Shown here in pieces: positions 26,046 to 35,239 of a DNA stretch of 64,000 bases. The DNA comes from Acidobacteriota bacterium (GTDB lineage: Bacteria; Acidobacteriota; Blastocatellia; Pyrinomonadales; Pyrinomonadaceae): the NCBI GenBank assembly GCA_016715115.1, contig JADKBM010000011.1, forward strand, positions 930,001-994,000, given 5' to 3'. Numbering within the stretch: the first letter of the stretch is position 1; every line of letters starts with the position of its first letter. The position numbers and the translations under genes were made by a program. The notes under the pieces are model-generated. The model did no database searches and was not told where the DNA came from. It saw nothing but the letters and a program-made list of their open reading frames with translations.

Positions 26046-28163
26046 TCAAGATGCCGCTTCCGCGTCGCCCGTCTCCGCAACCGGTTCCTTAACCGCGACT
26101 TCACCCGTTTCCGCTTCGGCTTCGGGGGCGGAAACCTCCGAAGCAACTTCCTCAACTGCGGGAGCTTCAGCTTCCGCGGTTGGTGCCTCAACTTCTTCCG
26201 CCGTCGGCGCTTCCGTTTCCGCCGCCGGAACTTCAGATTCCTCCGCGGCCGGAGCTTCAACTTCCGCAGGCGCGGATTCAACCGCCGGCTCTTCAGTTTT
26301 CGGCGCCTCAGCCTTGGGTTCCTTGGCTTTCGGTTCTTCCGCCTTCGGCTCTTCCACCTTAGCCGAACTGAACTTCAAATTCGCGAGTTCGCCGAGCGAC
26401 GCCATTCCACCCTTGGCTTCGGTCGTATAGCTCTTGTAATCGACGACGGGCTCGTCGTCCTTGCCGACCGCACGATGCGACAGACCGATCTTGTGATTGT
26501 CGCTTTCGATTCGGAGGATCTTGAAATCGAGCTCTTGGCCAACGCTGAAGATCTTCTCCGGATTCTCGATCCGTTCGTCCGAAAGTTCCGAAATGTGGCA
26601 AAGTCCTTCCAGATCCTCTTCCAACTCGACAAAGATGCCGAATCCGGCGAAGCGCGAGATCTTGCCCTTGACGGTGTCGCCCGTCCGGTGACTCGCGACG
26701 AACGATTCCCAAACGCTCGGGACAAGTTCCTTGATCGAAAGCGACATCTTCTGCGCTTCGACGTCAAGACTGGTAACAACCGCCTGAACTTCCTGTCCCT
26801 TCTTCAGAACTTCTTTCGGATGCTTGATCTTCTTCGAGCGCGAAATATCGGAAATATGGACCAGACCATCGATTCCCTCCTCGAGTTCGATAAAGGCTCC
26901 GAAATCAGTCAGGTTGCGGACGCTTCCGGTGACAGTCGTGCCGACGCGATAGAGCGCCGCGGCGTTGTCCCACGGATTCGGCTGAAGCTGACGCATCCCG
27001 AGGCTGATGCGGCGGTCGTCCGTATCGACGCCGAGAACCTGAACTTCGACCTCGTCACCCGATTTAAGGAAAGTCTTCGGACTGCGTGCGCGCTTTGACC
27101 AGGACATCTCGGAAACGTGAACGAGACCTTCGACACCGGGTTCGAGTTCAACGAACGCGCCGTACTCGGTCACGCTCGAAATTCTGCCGGGAATACGCGA
27201 ACCGACGGAGTAAAGCTCGACAACCGCGGACCAGGGATCCGGCAACAGTTGCTTGAATCCGAGCGAAACTTTCTCCTTCGCTTTGTCGAGTTTCAAAACC
27301 TTGACCTGAATCGTGTCGCCGACCTTGAACATATCCGACGGATTCTGCAAGCGTCCCCAAGACATATCGGTGACGTGAAGCAGGCCGTCGATTCCGCCGA
27401 TATCGACGAAAGCGCCGTAATCCGTCAAATTCTTGATGACCCCTTCGACCACGAATCCGGGTTCGAGCTTCGCCAGCGTCTCCGCTTTTTGAGCGCCGAT
27501 CACCTCATCGGTCAGAGCCTTGCGCGAGAGAACGATATTGTTCTTCTTGCGGCTGAACTTGATAACAACAGCTTCGATCTCCTGTCCCTTGAACGAGTCA
27601 AGATTTGAAACCGGACGCGAATCGACCAGCGATCCGGGCATAAACGCCTCGATTCCGCCAAGGTCGATATTGAGTCCGCCTTTCGTCTTATCGACAACGA
27701 CGCCTTTTACAGGTGTGCCGTCCTTGAAAGCAAGTTCAAGATCTTCCCAGATCTTTCGGCGCCGCGCGTCGTGAAAAGAAAGCACCGGCGGGTTGTCGCC
27801 CGACGGAATATGCCTGATCACGACCTCGACTTCGTCGCCCGTCTTGACCGTCACTTCTCCGTTAGGTGCGGTGAACTCTTCAAGCGGCGCGATGCCTTCG
27901 GCCTTGTAGCCGAAATCGACGACCACGCCATGCTCCGAGACACCAATGACCTTACCGGTCACGATCTCGCCCGGATGAACGACGACCTGATCCTGTTCGA
28001 ACTTTTCAAGAATCGAGCCGAAATCCTCTTCGGCCGACATTTGCGGTTCAGTAAAAGTTTCATCCGCCGCGTTTTCGACGGAAGCCGTATTTGTTTCAAC
28101 CTCAGAAACCGAAGATCTTTCAATAGCGTTTTCTTCAGTCTCTTTAATAGCCTCGTTTGACAT
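26046..28163 (-). CDS. rpsA: 30S ribosomal protein S1 with acidic C-terminal tail
   Basis: 705 residues. Six S1 RNA-binding repeats (for example GFVVEGVIKNLTDYGAFVDI and GSVRNLTDFGAFIELEEGI) deliver mRNA to the ribosome. The last about 105 residues are an Ala/Glu/Pro-rich low-complexity tail of KxEEPKAEEP and EAPAAEE-type units that is not part of the usual protein. An acidic N-terminal extension of about 50 residues is also present. A putative promoter lies 77-104 bases upstream. Confidence 0.95.
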   Translation of the reverse strand: MSNEAIKETEENAIERSSVSEVETNTASVENAADETFTEPQMSAEEDFGSILEKFEQDQVVVHPGEIVTGKVIGVSEHGVVVDFGYKAEGIAPLEEFTAPNGEVTVKTGDEVEVVIRHIPSGDNPPVLSFHDARRRKIWEDLELAFKDGTPVKGVVVDKTKGGLNIDLGGIEAFMPGSLVDSRPVSNLDSFKGQEIEAVVIKFSRKKNNIVLSRKALTDEVIGAQKAETLAKLEPGFVVEGVIKNLTDYGAFVDIGGIDGLLHVTDMSWGRLQNPSDMFKVGDTIQVKVLKLDKAKEKVSLGFKQLLPDPWSAVVELYSVGSRIPGRISSVTEYGAFVELEPGVEGLVHVSEMSWSKRARSPKTFLKSGDEVEVQVLGVDTDDRRISLGMRQLQPNPWDNAAALYRVGTTVTGSVRNLTDFGAFIELEEGIDGLVHISDISRSKKIKHPKEVLKKGQEVQAVVTSLDVEAQKMSLSIKELVPSVWESFVASHRTGDTVKGKISRFAGFGIFVELEEDLEGLCHISELSDERIENPEKIFSVGQELDFKILRIESDNHKIGLSHRAVGKDDEPVVDYKSYTTEAKGGMASLGELANLKFSSAKVEEPKAEEPKAKEPKAEAPKTEEPAVESAPAEVEAPAAEESEVPAAETEAPTAEEVEAPTAEAEAPAVEEVASEVSAPEAEAETGEVAVKEPVAETGDAEAAS

Positions 28164-28239
28164 TTATGTTTGTGTTAATTTCCTTATCGATAAAGCTGCT
28201 TAACTTAAAGCGCGCCCCGCATCTGCCTGATCGGACGTA

Positions 28240-28267
28240 ATAGTAATTGACAGCGCGGGTCAGTCAA
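28240..28267 (-). promoter_or_regulatory. Putative rpsA promoter
   Basis: Minus-strand TTGACT (28262-28267) and TACTAT (28240-28245) with 16-base spacing, about 75 bases from the rpsA start. A TATAAT-like hexamer nearby offers an alternative. The 28164-28517 interval between rpsA and pilT otherwise holds no gene that I can see. Confidence 0.45.
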
Positions 28268-28517
28268 TTATAGCCCTGAACGGTGCGGTTGGAAAGAAGA
28301 TCGAACTCGTCGAAAGTTTTCTAAGATAATGAGAAGAAAAGAGAGAACAAAGGACAACCTATTTCTGCTTTAATTCCACACTCGCACCTTTGACCAAACA
28401 AAACTTAAATTTACAGGCGAAAACGCTTATCTGTCAAGACAAAGGTTCGCTTTTGAAGCTATTCCGGAGACTTTCGGTTCGGCCGGATGCGCGCCAAACC
28501 CAATCAACGTCCGACCG

Positions 28518-29672
28518 CTAATTTCGCGTGATCATATCGCTGATCGAATTGACGCCGCTCGAACGCTCCATTTCCTCTTTCGCGATCGTCGAAGTATTCT
28601 GGATCCCGGCCAGGCGCAGGCGGAACTCATCAGGATTCGTCGAGCCGTGGAGCGCCTCCTCAAGCGAAACCAGACCGGATTGATAAAGATAGAAGAGAGA
28701 CTGGTCAAACGTCTGCATTCCGTACTGCGACGTGCCCGCGGCTATGGCGTCGCGGATCGACGAGGTCTTGTCCTCGTGCAAAATATAATCGCGAATGAGC
28801 GGCGTGGAGATCAGGACCTCGACCGCGGGGACGCGGGAATTCCCGCGTGCGGACTTCATCAAACGCTGCGAGACAACGGCCTTCAGCAGTCCGGCAAGCT
28901 GGATCCGGATCGACTTCTGCTGGTACGGCGGAAACGCCGAGATGATCCGCGTCAACGTTTCCGAGGCGTCAAGCGTATGCAAAGTCGAAAGCACCAAATG
29001 GCCGGTTTCGGCCGCAACCAACGCCGTTTCGATCGTTTCGAGATCGCGCATTTCGCCGACCAGAATGACGTCGGGGTCCTGGCGCAGCGAACCGCGCAGC
29101 GCTTCCGCGAAATTGCGTGTGTCCACATCGACCTCGCGCTGCGTTATGAACGATTTCTTGTCCTTGTGAAGGAATTCGATCGGATCTTCGATCGTGACGA
29201 TGTGGCAGTTGCGCGTCTGGTTGATGTAATCGACGAGCGCCGCGAGCGAAGTCGATTTTCCCGACCCGGTGGTTCCGGTCACGAGAATCAACCCGCGATG
29301 CTCTTCGGCGACCTTGTTCAGGATCGGCGGCAACCCAAGTTCGTTGAAATTCTTGATCGTGTCCGAAATGACGCGCGCGACAAGGCCGATCGAACTTCGC
29401 TGCTGGAAGATGTTGACGCGAAAACGGCCGAGTCCCGAAATCCCGTATCCGATATCGACTTCGTATGCTTCCTTGAAATGCTGCTTTTGGCGGTTCGACA
29501 TCATCGAAAACGCCATTTCGAGGGTCTCCTCTTGTCCGAGCCGTTCGACTCCGCTCAACGGCCGAAGTTCGCCGTTGACGCGAATGATCGGGAAGGCGCC
29601 GGCCCGCAAGTGCAGATCCGACGCACCAAAACTAACCGTCATCCGCAATAAATCGTCAATTCTGCTCGACAT
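28518..29672 (-). CDS. pilT: Type IV pilus retraction ATPase PilT
   Basis: Hexameric ATPase that drives pilus retraction at the inner membrane. 384 residues, near the usual 345-370 plus a short tail. N-terminal SDLHLRAG, Walker A GTTGSGKST (about residues 134-142), Asp box and VGEMRDLETI, and His box HLVLSTLHT. PilB is not in the window, but pilin genes and PilS/PilR-like regulators occur at 32.9 and 47.8-54.2 kb. Confidence 0.94.
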   Translation of the reverse strand: MSSRIDDLLRMTVSFGASDLHLRAGAFPIIRVNGELRPLSGVERLGQEETLEMAFSMMSNRQKQHFKEAYEVDIGYGISGLGRFRVNIFQQRSSIGLVARVISDTIKNFNELGLPPILNKVAEEHRGLILVTGTTGSGKSTSLAALVDYINQTRNCHIVTIEDPIEFLHKDKKSFITQREVDVDTRNFAEALRGSLRQDPDVILVGEMRDLETIETALVAAETGHLVLSTLHTLDASETLTRIISAFPPYQQKSIRIQLAGLLKAVVSQRLMKSARGNSRVPAVEVLISTPLIRDYILHEDKTSSIRDAIAAGTSQYGMQTFDQSLFYLYQSGLVSLEEALHGSTNPDEFRLRLAGIQNTSTIAKEEMERSSGVNSISDMITRN

Positions 29673-29893
29673 AGATTGTTTTCCTGAACGAGACGCTGAG
29701 AAATGCCCCGGAAGATATGCATACGCCTTGAATCCAACGTAAATTCTAAACGCTAAGTGTTTATTGCGTCAATGTTTTTTTCAAATTTGACGGTTCGCGA
29801 TTCGGCTCTTTACAATCAATTCAACTTTATCTTTTCTTTTTCAGAACCGCGTCGGCGATGTGAAGCGGAGATCGCCACGCACCCGGGAGAGCA

Positions 29894-30379
29894 GTGTTCA
29901 CAATTCGCGCGCGTTGCGTTGATACGATTGAAGTTCGTTCGAGTCTCGACAATGTTCGCGGCTTCTTTGCCGATATCCGCAACTTTGTCGAACTAATGCC
30001 CGGCGTCGAGAGTGTTTTTTCCGACACGAAAGGCGTCAATCACTGGAAGATCGCGGTTCAGGTCCCGTTGATCGGCGACTTTTCCCAGAGGTTCGCGGTG
30101 ACGCAGACGGAAGACGCGCCGGAACGCATCGAATGGATGCCGGCATTGAACGAAACCCACAATTTCCTGCGGTACTCGGCGGATTTTTTGGAACGAAACC
30201 CGAGTACGACGCTCGTCAATTATATGCAAATGGTCGAACTCAGAAGACGCTCGGCCAAAGAACTCCATCTGCTTGCCGGCGTCGCCGGCGAGAATATGAT
30301 CAGTGCGGAAATGACCAAGCACGTCGCCGGAATGATCAGACTGTTCATTAACAAAGCGAAGGAAAAACTTGAGAGGTAA
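29894..30379 (+). CDS. SRPBCC family protein
   Basis: 161 residues. A START/polyketide-cyclase-like fold is suggested by the N-terminal strand followed by VRGFFADIRNFVELMPGVESV and a C-terminal amphipathic helix (MTKHVAGMIRLFINKAKEKL). Such proteins bind small hydrophobic ligands; ligand unknown. GTG 29894 is preceded by GGGAG. It ends two bases before the DUF2911 gene and is cotranscribed with it. Confidence 0.75.
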   Translation: MFTIRARCVDTIEVRSSLDNVRGFFADIRNFVELMPGVESVFSDTKGVNHWKIAVQVPLIGDFSQRFAVTQTEDAPERIEWMPALNETHNFLRYSADFLERNPSTTLVNYMQMVELRRRSAKELHLLAGVAGENMISAEMTKHVAGMIRLFINKAKEKLER

Positions 30380-30381
30380 CA

Positions 30382-31263
30382 ATGAAAAAACTATTCTTTT
30401 TGATGCTCGCGACGAGCCTTATGACACTAGTCGCATCGGCGCAACTGACGATCCCGCGCGAAAGCACGAAACAGGAGATCACGCAGTTGGTGGGCGACGC
30501 GAAGATCTCGATCTCTTACTTTCGCCCTAATTCGAAAGGGCGCGTACTCTGGGGTTGCACATCGACCGACGTCATCCCGAAAGGCGGCGTTACGTATCCT
30601 TGTCTCGTGCCGAACGGACAGGTTTGGAGAACCGGCGCAAACGATGCCACCGTCTTCGAAACGACGACCGATTTGATGATCAACGGACAAAAACTCCCGA
30701 AAGGCAAGTACGCTCTGTTTTCGATTCCGGACAAGGACGAATGGACGATCATCTTCAACAAGACCTGGAACCAATGGGGCAGTTTCAACTACGACGTCAA
30801 GGAAGACGCGCTTCGCATTAAGGCCAAACCCGAGGCCGGGGGAATGTTCGAAACGATGACGATCACGATCGACGATGTTACGGCGACCGCGGCAAAGGTC
30901 GCGATCCGTTGGGAAAAGATCGCGGTTCCTTTCACCGTCGACGTCGGCGATATGAACGGACGACTCGTCGGTGATATGCGCCGACGAATGACGACCGAAC
31001 CGGTTCAACTGGCGAACTACGTTCTCGGTCAGAAGATGACCGCGGCATTTCCTGAGGTTCTGACCTGGCTTGAGGCCTCGATCAAGACGCGCGAGACGTT
31101 TGGCAACCTTTCGGCCAAGGCCCGCGTTCTGGCAGAAATGGGCCGTGTCGCCGAAGCCATTGAGGCCGGCGAACGGGCCGTCGCGGTCGGCAAAACGCAA
31201 ACTCCGCCGGCCAATACGGCAGCTTTTGAAAAGACGCTCGCCGAATGGAAAAACAAGAAATAG
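30382..31263 (+). CDS. DUF2911 exported protein
   Basis: 293 residues with signal peptide (about residues 1-20). The DUF2911 domain covers roughly residues 28-185, with characteristic ISYFRPNSKGR, VWRTGANDAT and LPKGKYALFSIP. The C-terminal about 90 residues look helical and TPR-like. Found widely in Bacteroidota and Acidobacteriota; function unknown. SD GAGAGG lies five bases before ATG 30382. A strong bidirectional terminator follows. Confidence 0.88.
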   Translation: MKKLFFLMLATSLMTLVASAQLTIPRESTKQEITQLVGDAKISISYFRPNSKGRVLWGCTSTDVIPKGGVTYPCLVPNGQVWRTGANDATVFETTTDLMINGQKLPKGKYALFSIPDKDEWTIIFNKTWNQWGSFNYDVKEDALRIKAKPEAGGMFETMTITIDDVTATAAKVAIRWEKIAVPFTVDVGDMNGRLVGDMRRRMTTEPVQLANYVLGQKMTAAFPEVLTWLEASIKTRETFGNLSAKARVLAEMGRVAEAIEAGERAVAVGKTQTPPANTAAFEKTLAEWKNKK

Positions 31264-31283
31264 TTTTCTTGGCAAAGAAAAAA

Positions 31284-31315
31284 GCCGCGGACGTCAACAT
31301 CGTCCGCGGCTTTTT
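31284..31315. terminator. Bidirectional rho-independent terminator
   Basis: GCCGCGGACG (31284-31293) pairs perfectly with CGTCCGCGGC (31301-31310), followed by TTTTT; the A run on the other side allows termination of the convergent ferritin-like gene as well. Confidence 0.9.
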
Positions 31316-31332
31316 GTTCACTTGGAATGCGA

Positions 31333-31767
31333 TCATCTCGCGGCGCGAGCCTGGCGATCCGAAGTCAGTTTTTCGAGTTCTTCGATATGCGTCTGCTCTT
31401 CCGCGATATGGCCTTCGACCCAAAATTTCTGCGGCAGATCGACCTCGTCGCAGGCACTCCAGGCTTTCATATAAGCCGCCATCGCTTCCCTCTCAAGCTG
31501 CAGACATTGATTGAGCATCTCAAGCAGATCCGACGATTGCCGGACGATCGCCGGCTCGACCGCAGGCGTCCCACCGAGCGCGACGATCTTGTCACCGAGA
31601 ATCTCAGCGTGCAAATGAGCCTCGTTCGCCTGCCCGCGGAAGAACGCTTTGAAAACCTCGCGATCCTCGCCGGTAACGAGGAAGCTATGCTGCATATACT
31701 GAATCACGCCGGCCAGCTCATACGAAAGCGCGACGTTCAGGTATTCGATCAATTCACCCCTTGCCAT
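31333..31767 (-). CDS. Ferritin-like diiron protein
   Basis: 144 residues forming a probable four-helix bundle. Iron ligands are suggested by Glu in SYELAGVIQY, the EAHLHAE motif, EREAMAAY and EEQTHIEEL, matching bacterioferritin/ferritin-like ExxH pairs. The family includes iron storage and oxidase-like proteins; the exact role is not determined. It is followed by a terminator and separated from the upstream SDR gene by about 50 bases. Confidence 0.82.
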   Translation of the reverse strand: MARGELIEYLNVALSYELAGVIQYMQHSFLVTGEDREVFKAFFRGQANEAHLHAEILGDKIVALGGTPAVEPAIVRQSSDLLEMLNQCLQLEREAMAAYMKAWSACDEVDLPQKFWVEGHIAEEQTHIEELEKLTSDRQARAAR

Positions 31768-31817
31768 AATCTCAAACTCCTTACCTGATTACAGGCTTTT
31801 CAAAATTAGCGAGCCAA

Positions 31818-32567
31818 TTAAGTGACGGCCCCGCCGTCCACAATAACGATCTCGCCGTTCATAAAACTGTTCCGGTCACTCGTCAGAAACGCCGCAAACT
31901 CAGCGAGTTCAGCAGGTTGCCCGACGCGCCCCTTCGAAACCCAAAAGTCGTGCATCTGAAGCAGCCGCGGCGGGAGGGTCTGACCGAGGTCCGTGTCGAA
32001 AATTCCGGCGGCGATCGCGTTGACGGTTATTCCGAAATTCGCGGCCTCGCGCGAAAGGCACTTCGTGAAACCGATCATTGCGGCCTTCGAAGTCGCGTAA
32101 TGCACCGAGGTCGGCAGCGATCGAATCGCTCCGACCGAAGTGACGTTGAGAATGGAGCCGCCGCGCTCTCGGATCATTTGCTTGTAAAACGGTTTCGTCA
32201 CCGCAAACAGGCTATTGACGTTGGTATCGACCACCCAATCCCAAGAGCGGTCTGTAGTGGTCGCAAAATTGTCGGGCTTGTTGACCGCGGCGTTGTTCAC
32301 GAGAACGTTGATGGCGCCCCATTTGTCGAGGATCTCACGAGCCACCCGTTTCATTCCCAAACGGTCGGTTACCGACACCTTGAAGCTCAGCGCCCGTCGC
32401 CCGTAGCCCTCGATCTTTTTCGAAACCACTTCGGCCAGATCGTCCCTCGAATTATAGTTGAACGCGACATCAGCACCCTCGCGCGCGAAAACCTCGCAGA
32501 TCGCCGCGCCGATGCCACGCGTCCCACCCGTCACAAACGCCCGTTTTCCCTCAAGCAATAACGTCAA
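31818..32567 (-). CDS. SDR family oxidoreductase (FabG-like)
   Basis: 249 residues. Classical short-chain dehydrogenase: cofactor motif TGGTRGIG, NNAA, catalytic Ser in NVTSVGA, and YATSK with the Tyr and Lys. Similar to 3-oxoacyl-ACP reductases, but SDR substrate cannot be inferred from these motifs. Starts at TTG 32567 with GGGGGAA just upstream. Confidence 0.88.
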   Translation of the reverse strand: MTLLLEGKRAFVTGGTRGIGAAICEVFAREGADVAFNYNSRDDLAEVVSKKIEGYGRRALSFKVSVTDRLGMKRVAREILDKWGAINVLVNNAAVNKPDNFATTTDRSWDWVVDTNVNSLFAVTKPFYKQMIRERGGSILNVTSVGAIRSLPTSVHYATSKAAMIGFTKCLSREAANFGITVNAIAAGIFDTDLGQTLPPRLLQMHDFWVSKGRVGQPAELAEFAAFLTSDRNSFMNGEIVIVDGGAVT

Positions 32568-32692
32568 AACTGATTCCCCCGGTCACCCAAATGAACCTCA
32601 AAAAAGGTCAAACAAGAAGGTTAATGAAATTGAAAGTAACTGACAAGTTGCGAACCGGATTATTTTTCCTGAAATCCGCGCGACCGGCAAAC

Positions 32693-32708
32693 TGGCACGC
32701 GGTTTGCT
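32693..32708 (+). promoter_or_regulatory. Sigma-54 promoter for pilin-like gene
   Basis: TGGCAC-GCGGT-TTGCT is an exact -24/-12 element (GG and GC in the correct phase). It lies in a 311-base gap before the pilin-like gene, giving a predicted 5' leader of about 160 nt. It matches the promoters before the three pilA genes at 51-54 kb. Confidence 0.75.
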
Positions 32709-32878
32709 TTATGAGAAGTGTGACCCGGCGCCCGATCGGCATCAGACTACCGAAAACGCTGTGTTCCGTAGCCGCGCCGAACAGTCATTTGCCCGAAATG
32801 TACTAAGTTTTGTCAGTCGATCGTTGACAAATCTTAGCACTTCCCCATCGACTCGGCCCTTTACATCGGAGATTGATC

Positions 32879-33298
32879 ATGTACCCCAAACGCACAAACC
32901 GCGGTTTTTCGTTGATCGAATTACTGTTGGTCGTTGTCATCGTCGGACTCCTATCCGCCGTCGCCGTGCCGTCGGCGCTCAAGTCGCGCAAAGCCGCCGA
33001 GAAGGGCGCCGCCGTCGGGATCCTCCGCACGATGCACACCGACCAGCTGATGTACTTTACACGCGTCGGACGCTACGCGCGGCTAAGTGAGCTGAATACC
33101 GAATTCCACCAGACCTTCGGCACGACCGTCGGATCGCGAATCTACCGCGGGAACTACATGTTCCTGATGTCACCGTCGCCGACCGATGCGAGCCTCGTCA
33201 ACGGTTACCAGATCGTTGTGTATCGCATCGACAACCGCATCAATTATCCAACATTCTTTATGAATCAGTCGGGAGCGATTCAAGCGCTCCTTCCGTAG
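32879..33298 (+). CDS. Type IV pilin-like protein
   Basis: 139 residues. Prepilin signal: after a short basic leader (MYPKRTNRG) the mature N-terminus is FSLIELLLVVVIVGLLSAVAVP, with Glu at position 5. The globular part lacks the Cys pair of typical major pilins, suggesting a minor pilin or pseudopilin. ATG 32879 has GGAGA seven bases upstream. It is preceded by a sigma-54 promoter and followed after 18 bases by a large membrane-anchored protein gene, probably in one operon. Confidence 0.88.
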   Translation: MYPKRTNRGFSLIELLLVVVIVGLLSAVAVPSALKSRKAAEKGAAVGILRTMHTDQLMYFTRVGRYARLSELNTEFHQTFGTTVGSRIYRGNYMFLMSPSPTDASLVNGYQIVVYRIDNRINYPTFFMNQSGAIQALLP

Positions 33299-33316
33299 AC
33301 ATCTCGAGGTTGAACA

Positions 33317-35239
33317 ATGAATTTCGCAATGAAAGCGTCTCTTACCTTTGGGCAGACCACCGCCGGTTCATTCCTGAATCGCGTCGGTGACGTGGCTATC
33401 AATCTTCGGGTGACGGAGAAGATCCTGACCGAGATCGAGAAGCGTCTTTTTACAACCGATCAGACGCCGTTCGACATCGAATTCGTCCGGACCAACCTCC
33501 AAAAACTCAAAAGCCTGCCGCCGGAGACATCGTCCGACGATTTTCTGCAGATCGAATTCTCACTCGATCAGGAATTCAATCTTTGGCGCGGACTGCTCGA
33601 AGAACGCGACCGAAAGATCGAGACGTACCACTTGCGCCGGTTCTTCGATTCTGCGAATCAAACGTTTGACCGTGCGATCTTCATCGCCCTCGCTTACTTC
33701 TATCGCAGTTCCGCGTCTCAGATCGCTCATCTGAGCAAGTTTGACCTCGTCGCGACCCGGCTCTACAGTCTCGGGCCGCACAACCAACGCGAGGCCCGTC
33801 TCAGCCGAGCGGAACGAACGCAGGAACTGAGGACGATGTTCGCCCGCTGGGACGGCAATGAGGGGAACGCCGCCCCGTCATTGCCGGGAACCGGCGACGC
33901 CGTCGTTCGGCTCGATGAATTTATGTTCGAGGCCGAAACGCTGGTCGACTTCGAGGGGCTAATCCGAAGCAATATCTTCGAAAGGCTCCGAGCCTTCAAA
34001 CGCGAACTCGGACGATTGTTCTTCGAGCCTGAAGTCGTTGCAGTTTCAGTCGAATCCAATCTCGTACTGGGAAACATCTTCAACGAACTTTTGACTCGCG
34101 CGAACCAGAATCTTGGCGAGAAGCTTAGCGCCTCGTTCGATTTCGCGGGGGCTTTTCACGATACATCGCCGCAAACACGCGCTCACGTCTCGGAGATTCT
34201 GAATCAGATCCGGACTGAAGCCGAACTTCACGATTCGAAGGCGGGCGGGCAGGAAGTTGAGCATATTTGGGAACTCCTCGGCCTTGTCTCCGAAACCTCG
34301 CCGGCTTCAGGCGACGAGGCGGGAGTCGATACATCTTTCACTCCTGAGTTCGAGCAGTTGACCCCGTCCGAACGCATCGCGCCGCTGCTTCTGACATTGG
34401 ACGAAACGGAGCCTGACGTCCGGATGCTCCGCGAATACACACAGAGGTCGAAGTCACTTTGGACAATCGACCTTAACGACTTCATTCGCAACGACGAGCC
34501 GGAACTCGACCGGCTCTGCCGCGATGTACTGCGTGTCATTCTGATCGCGGACGAACTTTGCACGCACGAACTGAATCAACCGAAGGACATTCGGCAGGTG
34601 ATCTTCGATGAACTTTCTGACGTCTTCCAGAAGTCGCTCGAACTCGGCGATTGCCTTGAGAAACTGCTTGAATGCCATACCGGTACTCTTCAGAACCGGC
34701 TCCTGGTCGTTTCGAACAAATTCCTCGAAACGCGTTTAAGGCTAGAACGGACGATCGTTCGTTTCAGCAACCATCATCTCGGTTTGATCAAGACCGAAAG
34801 GGCTGAAAAGAAAGAGGACAGCCGGGTCTCCGAAGCGGTGACGGCGCAAACGGCGGTCAAGGCAGTCAAACCGCATCGCGTCAGCCGATGGCTGATGTTG
34901 GTGACAGTGCTCGTAGCGTTTGCGAGTGGGGGAGTATATTTCCTCGCCGGGCAGCTTGAAGAATTCGTGCCTAAATCACAGGATTTTGAGGAATTGAACG
35001 TTGCCGAATTGCCGACCAGCGAGCATTTGCTCAAAGCATACCGTCACAGCACGACGCTTTTCGTGATCACGAAGGAATCCTGGGATACTCTGACCGACGA
35101 TGAGAAGCGCGGCGCGATCAGTAAGTTGGTCTCGGTTCCGGCTCCGTCAAGAATCGAAACCGTTATCGTCACCAACTCGGAAGGGCGTCCGATGGCCGAT
35201 CTCTCGCGGGCCGGCATCAACGTCTCGCCCGATCTCTAA
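33317..35239 (+). CDS. Unknown 640-residue membrane-anchored protein
   Basis: No family recognised. The first about 500 residues are soluble, helical-looking and acidic; one transmembrane helix (about 524-546, WLMLVTVLVAFASGGVYF) leaves a C-terminal domain of about 95 residues on the other side. SD GAGG precedes ATG 33317. Because it follows a sigma-54-controlled pilin-like gene closely, it may belong to pilus or surface-related functions. Its stop overlaps the convergent glycosyltransferase stop by four bases. Confidence 0.8.
   Translation: MNFAMKASLTFGQTTAGSFLNRVGDVAINLRVTEKILTEIEKRLFTTDQTPFDIEFVRTNLQKLKSLPPETSSDDFLQIEFSLDQEFNLWRGLLEERDRKIETYHLRRFFDSANQTFDRAIFIALAYFYRSSASQIAHLSKFDLVATRLYSLGPHNQREARLSRAERTQELRTMFARWDGNEGNAAPSLPGTGDAVVRLDEFMFEAETLVDFEGLIRSNIFERLRAFKRELGRLFFEPEVVAVSVESNLVLGNIFNELLTRANQNLGEKLSASFDFAGAFHDTSPQTRAHVSEILNQIRTEAELHDSKAGGQEVEHIWELLGLVSETSPASGDEAGVDTSFTPEFEQLTPSERIAPLLLTLDETEPDVRMLREYTQRSKSLWTIDLNDFIRNDEPELDRLCRDVLRVILIADELCTHELNQPKDIRQVIFDELSDVFQKSLELGDCLEKLLECHTGTLQNRLLVVSNKFLETRLRLERTIVRFSNHHLGLIKTERAEKKEDSRVSEAVTAQTAVKAVKPHRVSRWLMLVTVLVAFASGGVYFLAGQLEEFVPKSQDFEELNVAELPTSEHLLKAYRHSTTLFVITKESWDTLTDDEKRGAISKLVSVPAPSRIETVIVTNSEGRPMADLSRAGINVSPDL

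Noticed and set aside
32543..32585. ACAAAAACTGT-like half site upstream of the pilin-like sigma-54 promoter
   Set aside because: Only a partial match (GTCAAAACTGA) without a second arm; not enough to call.
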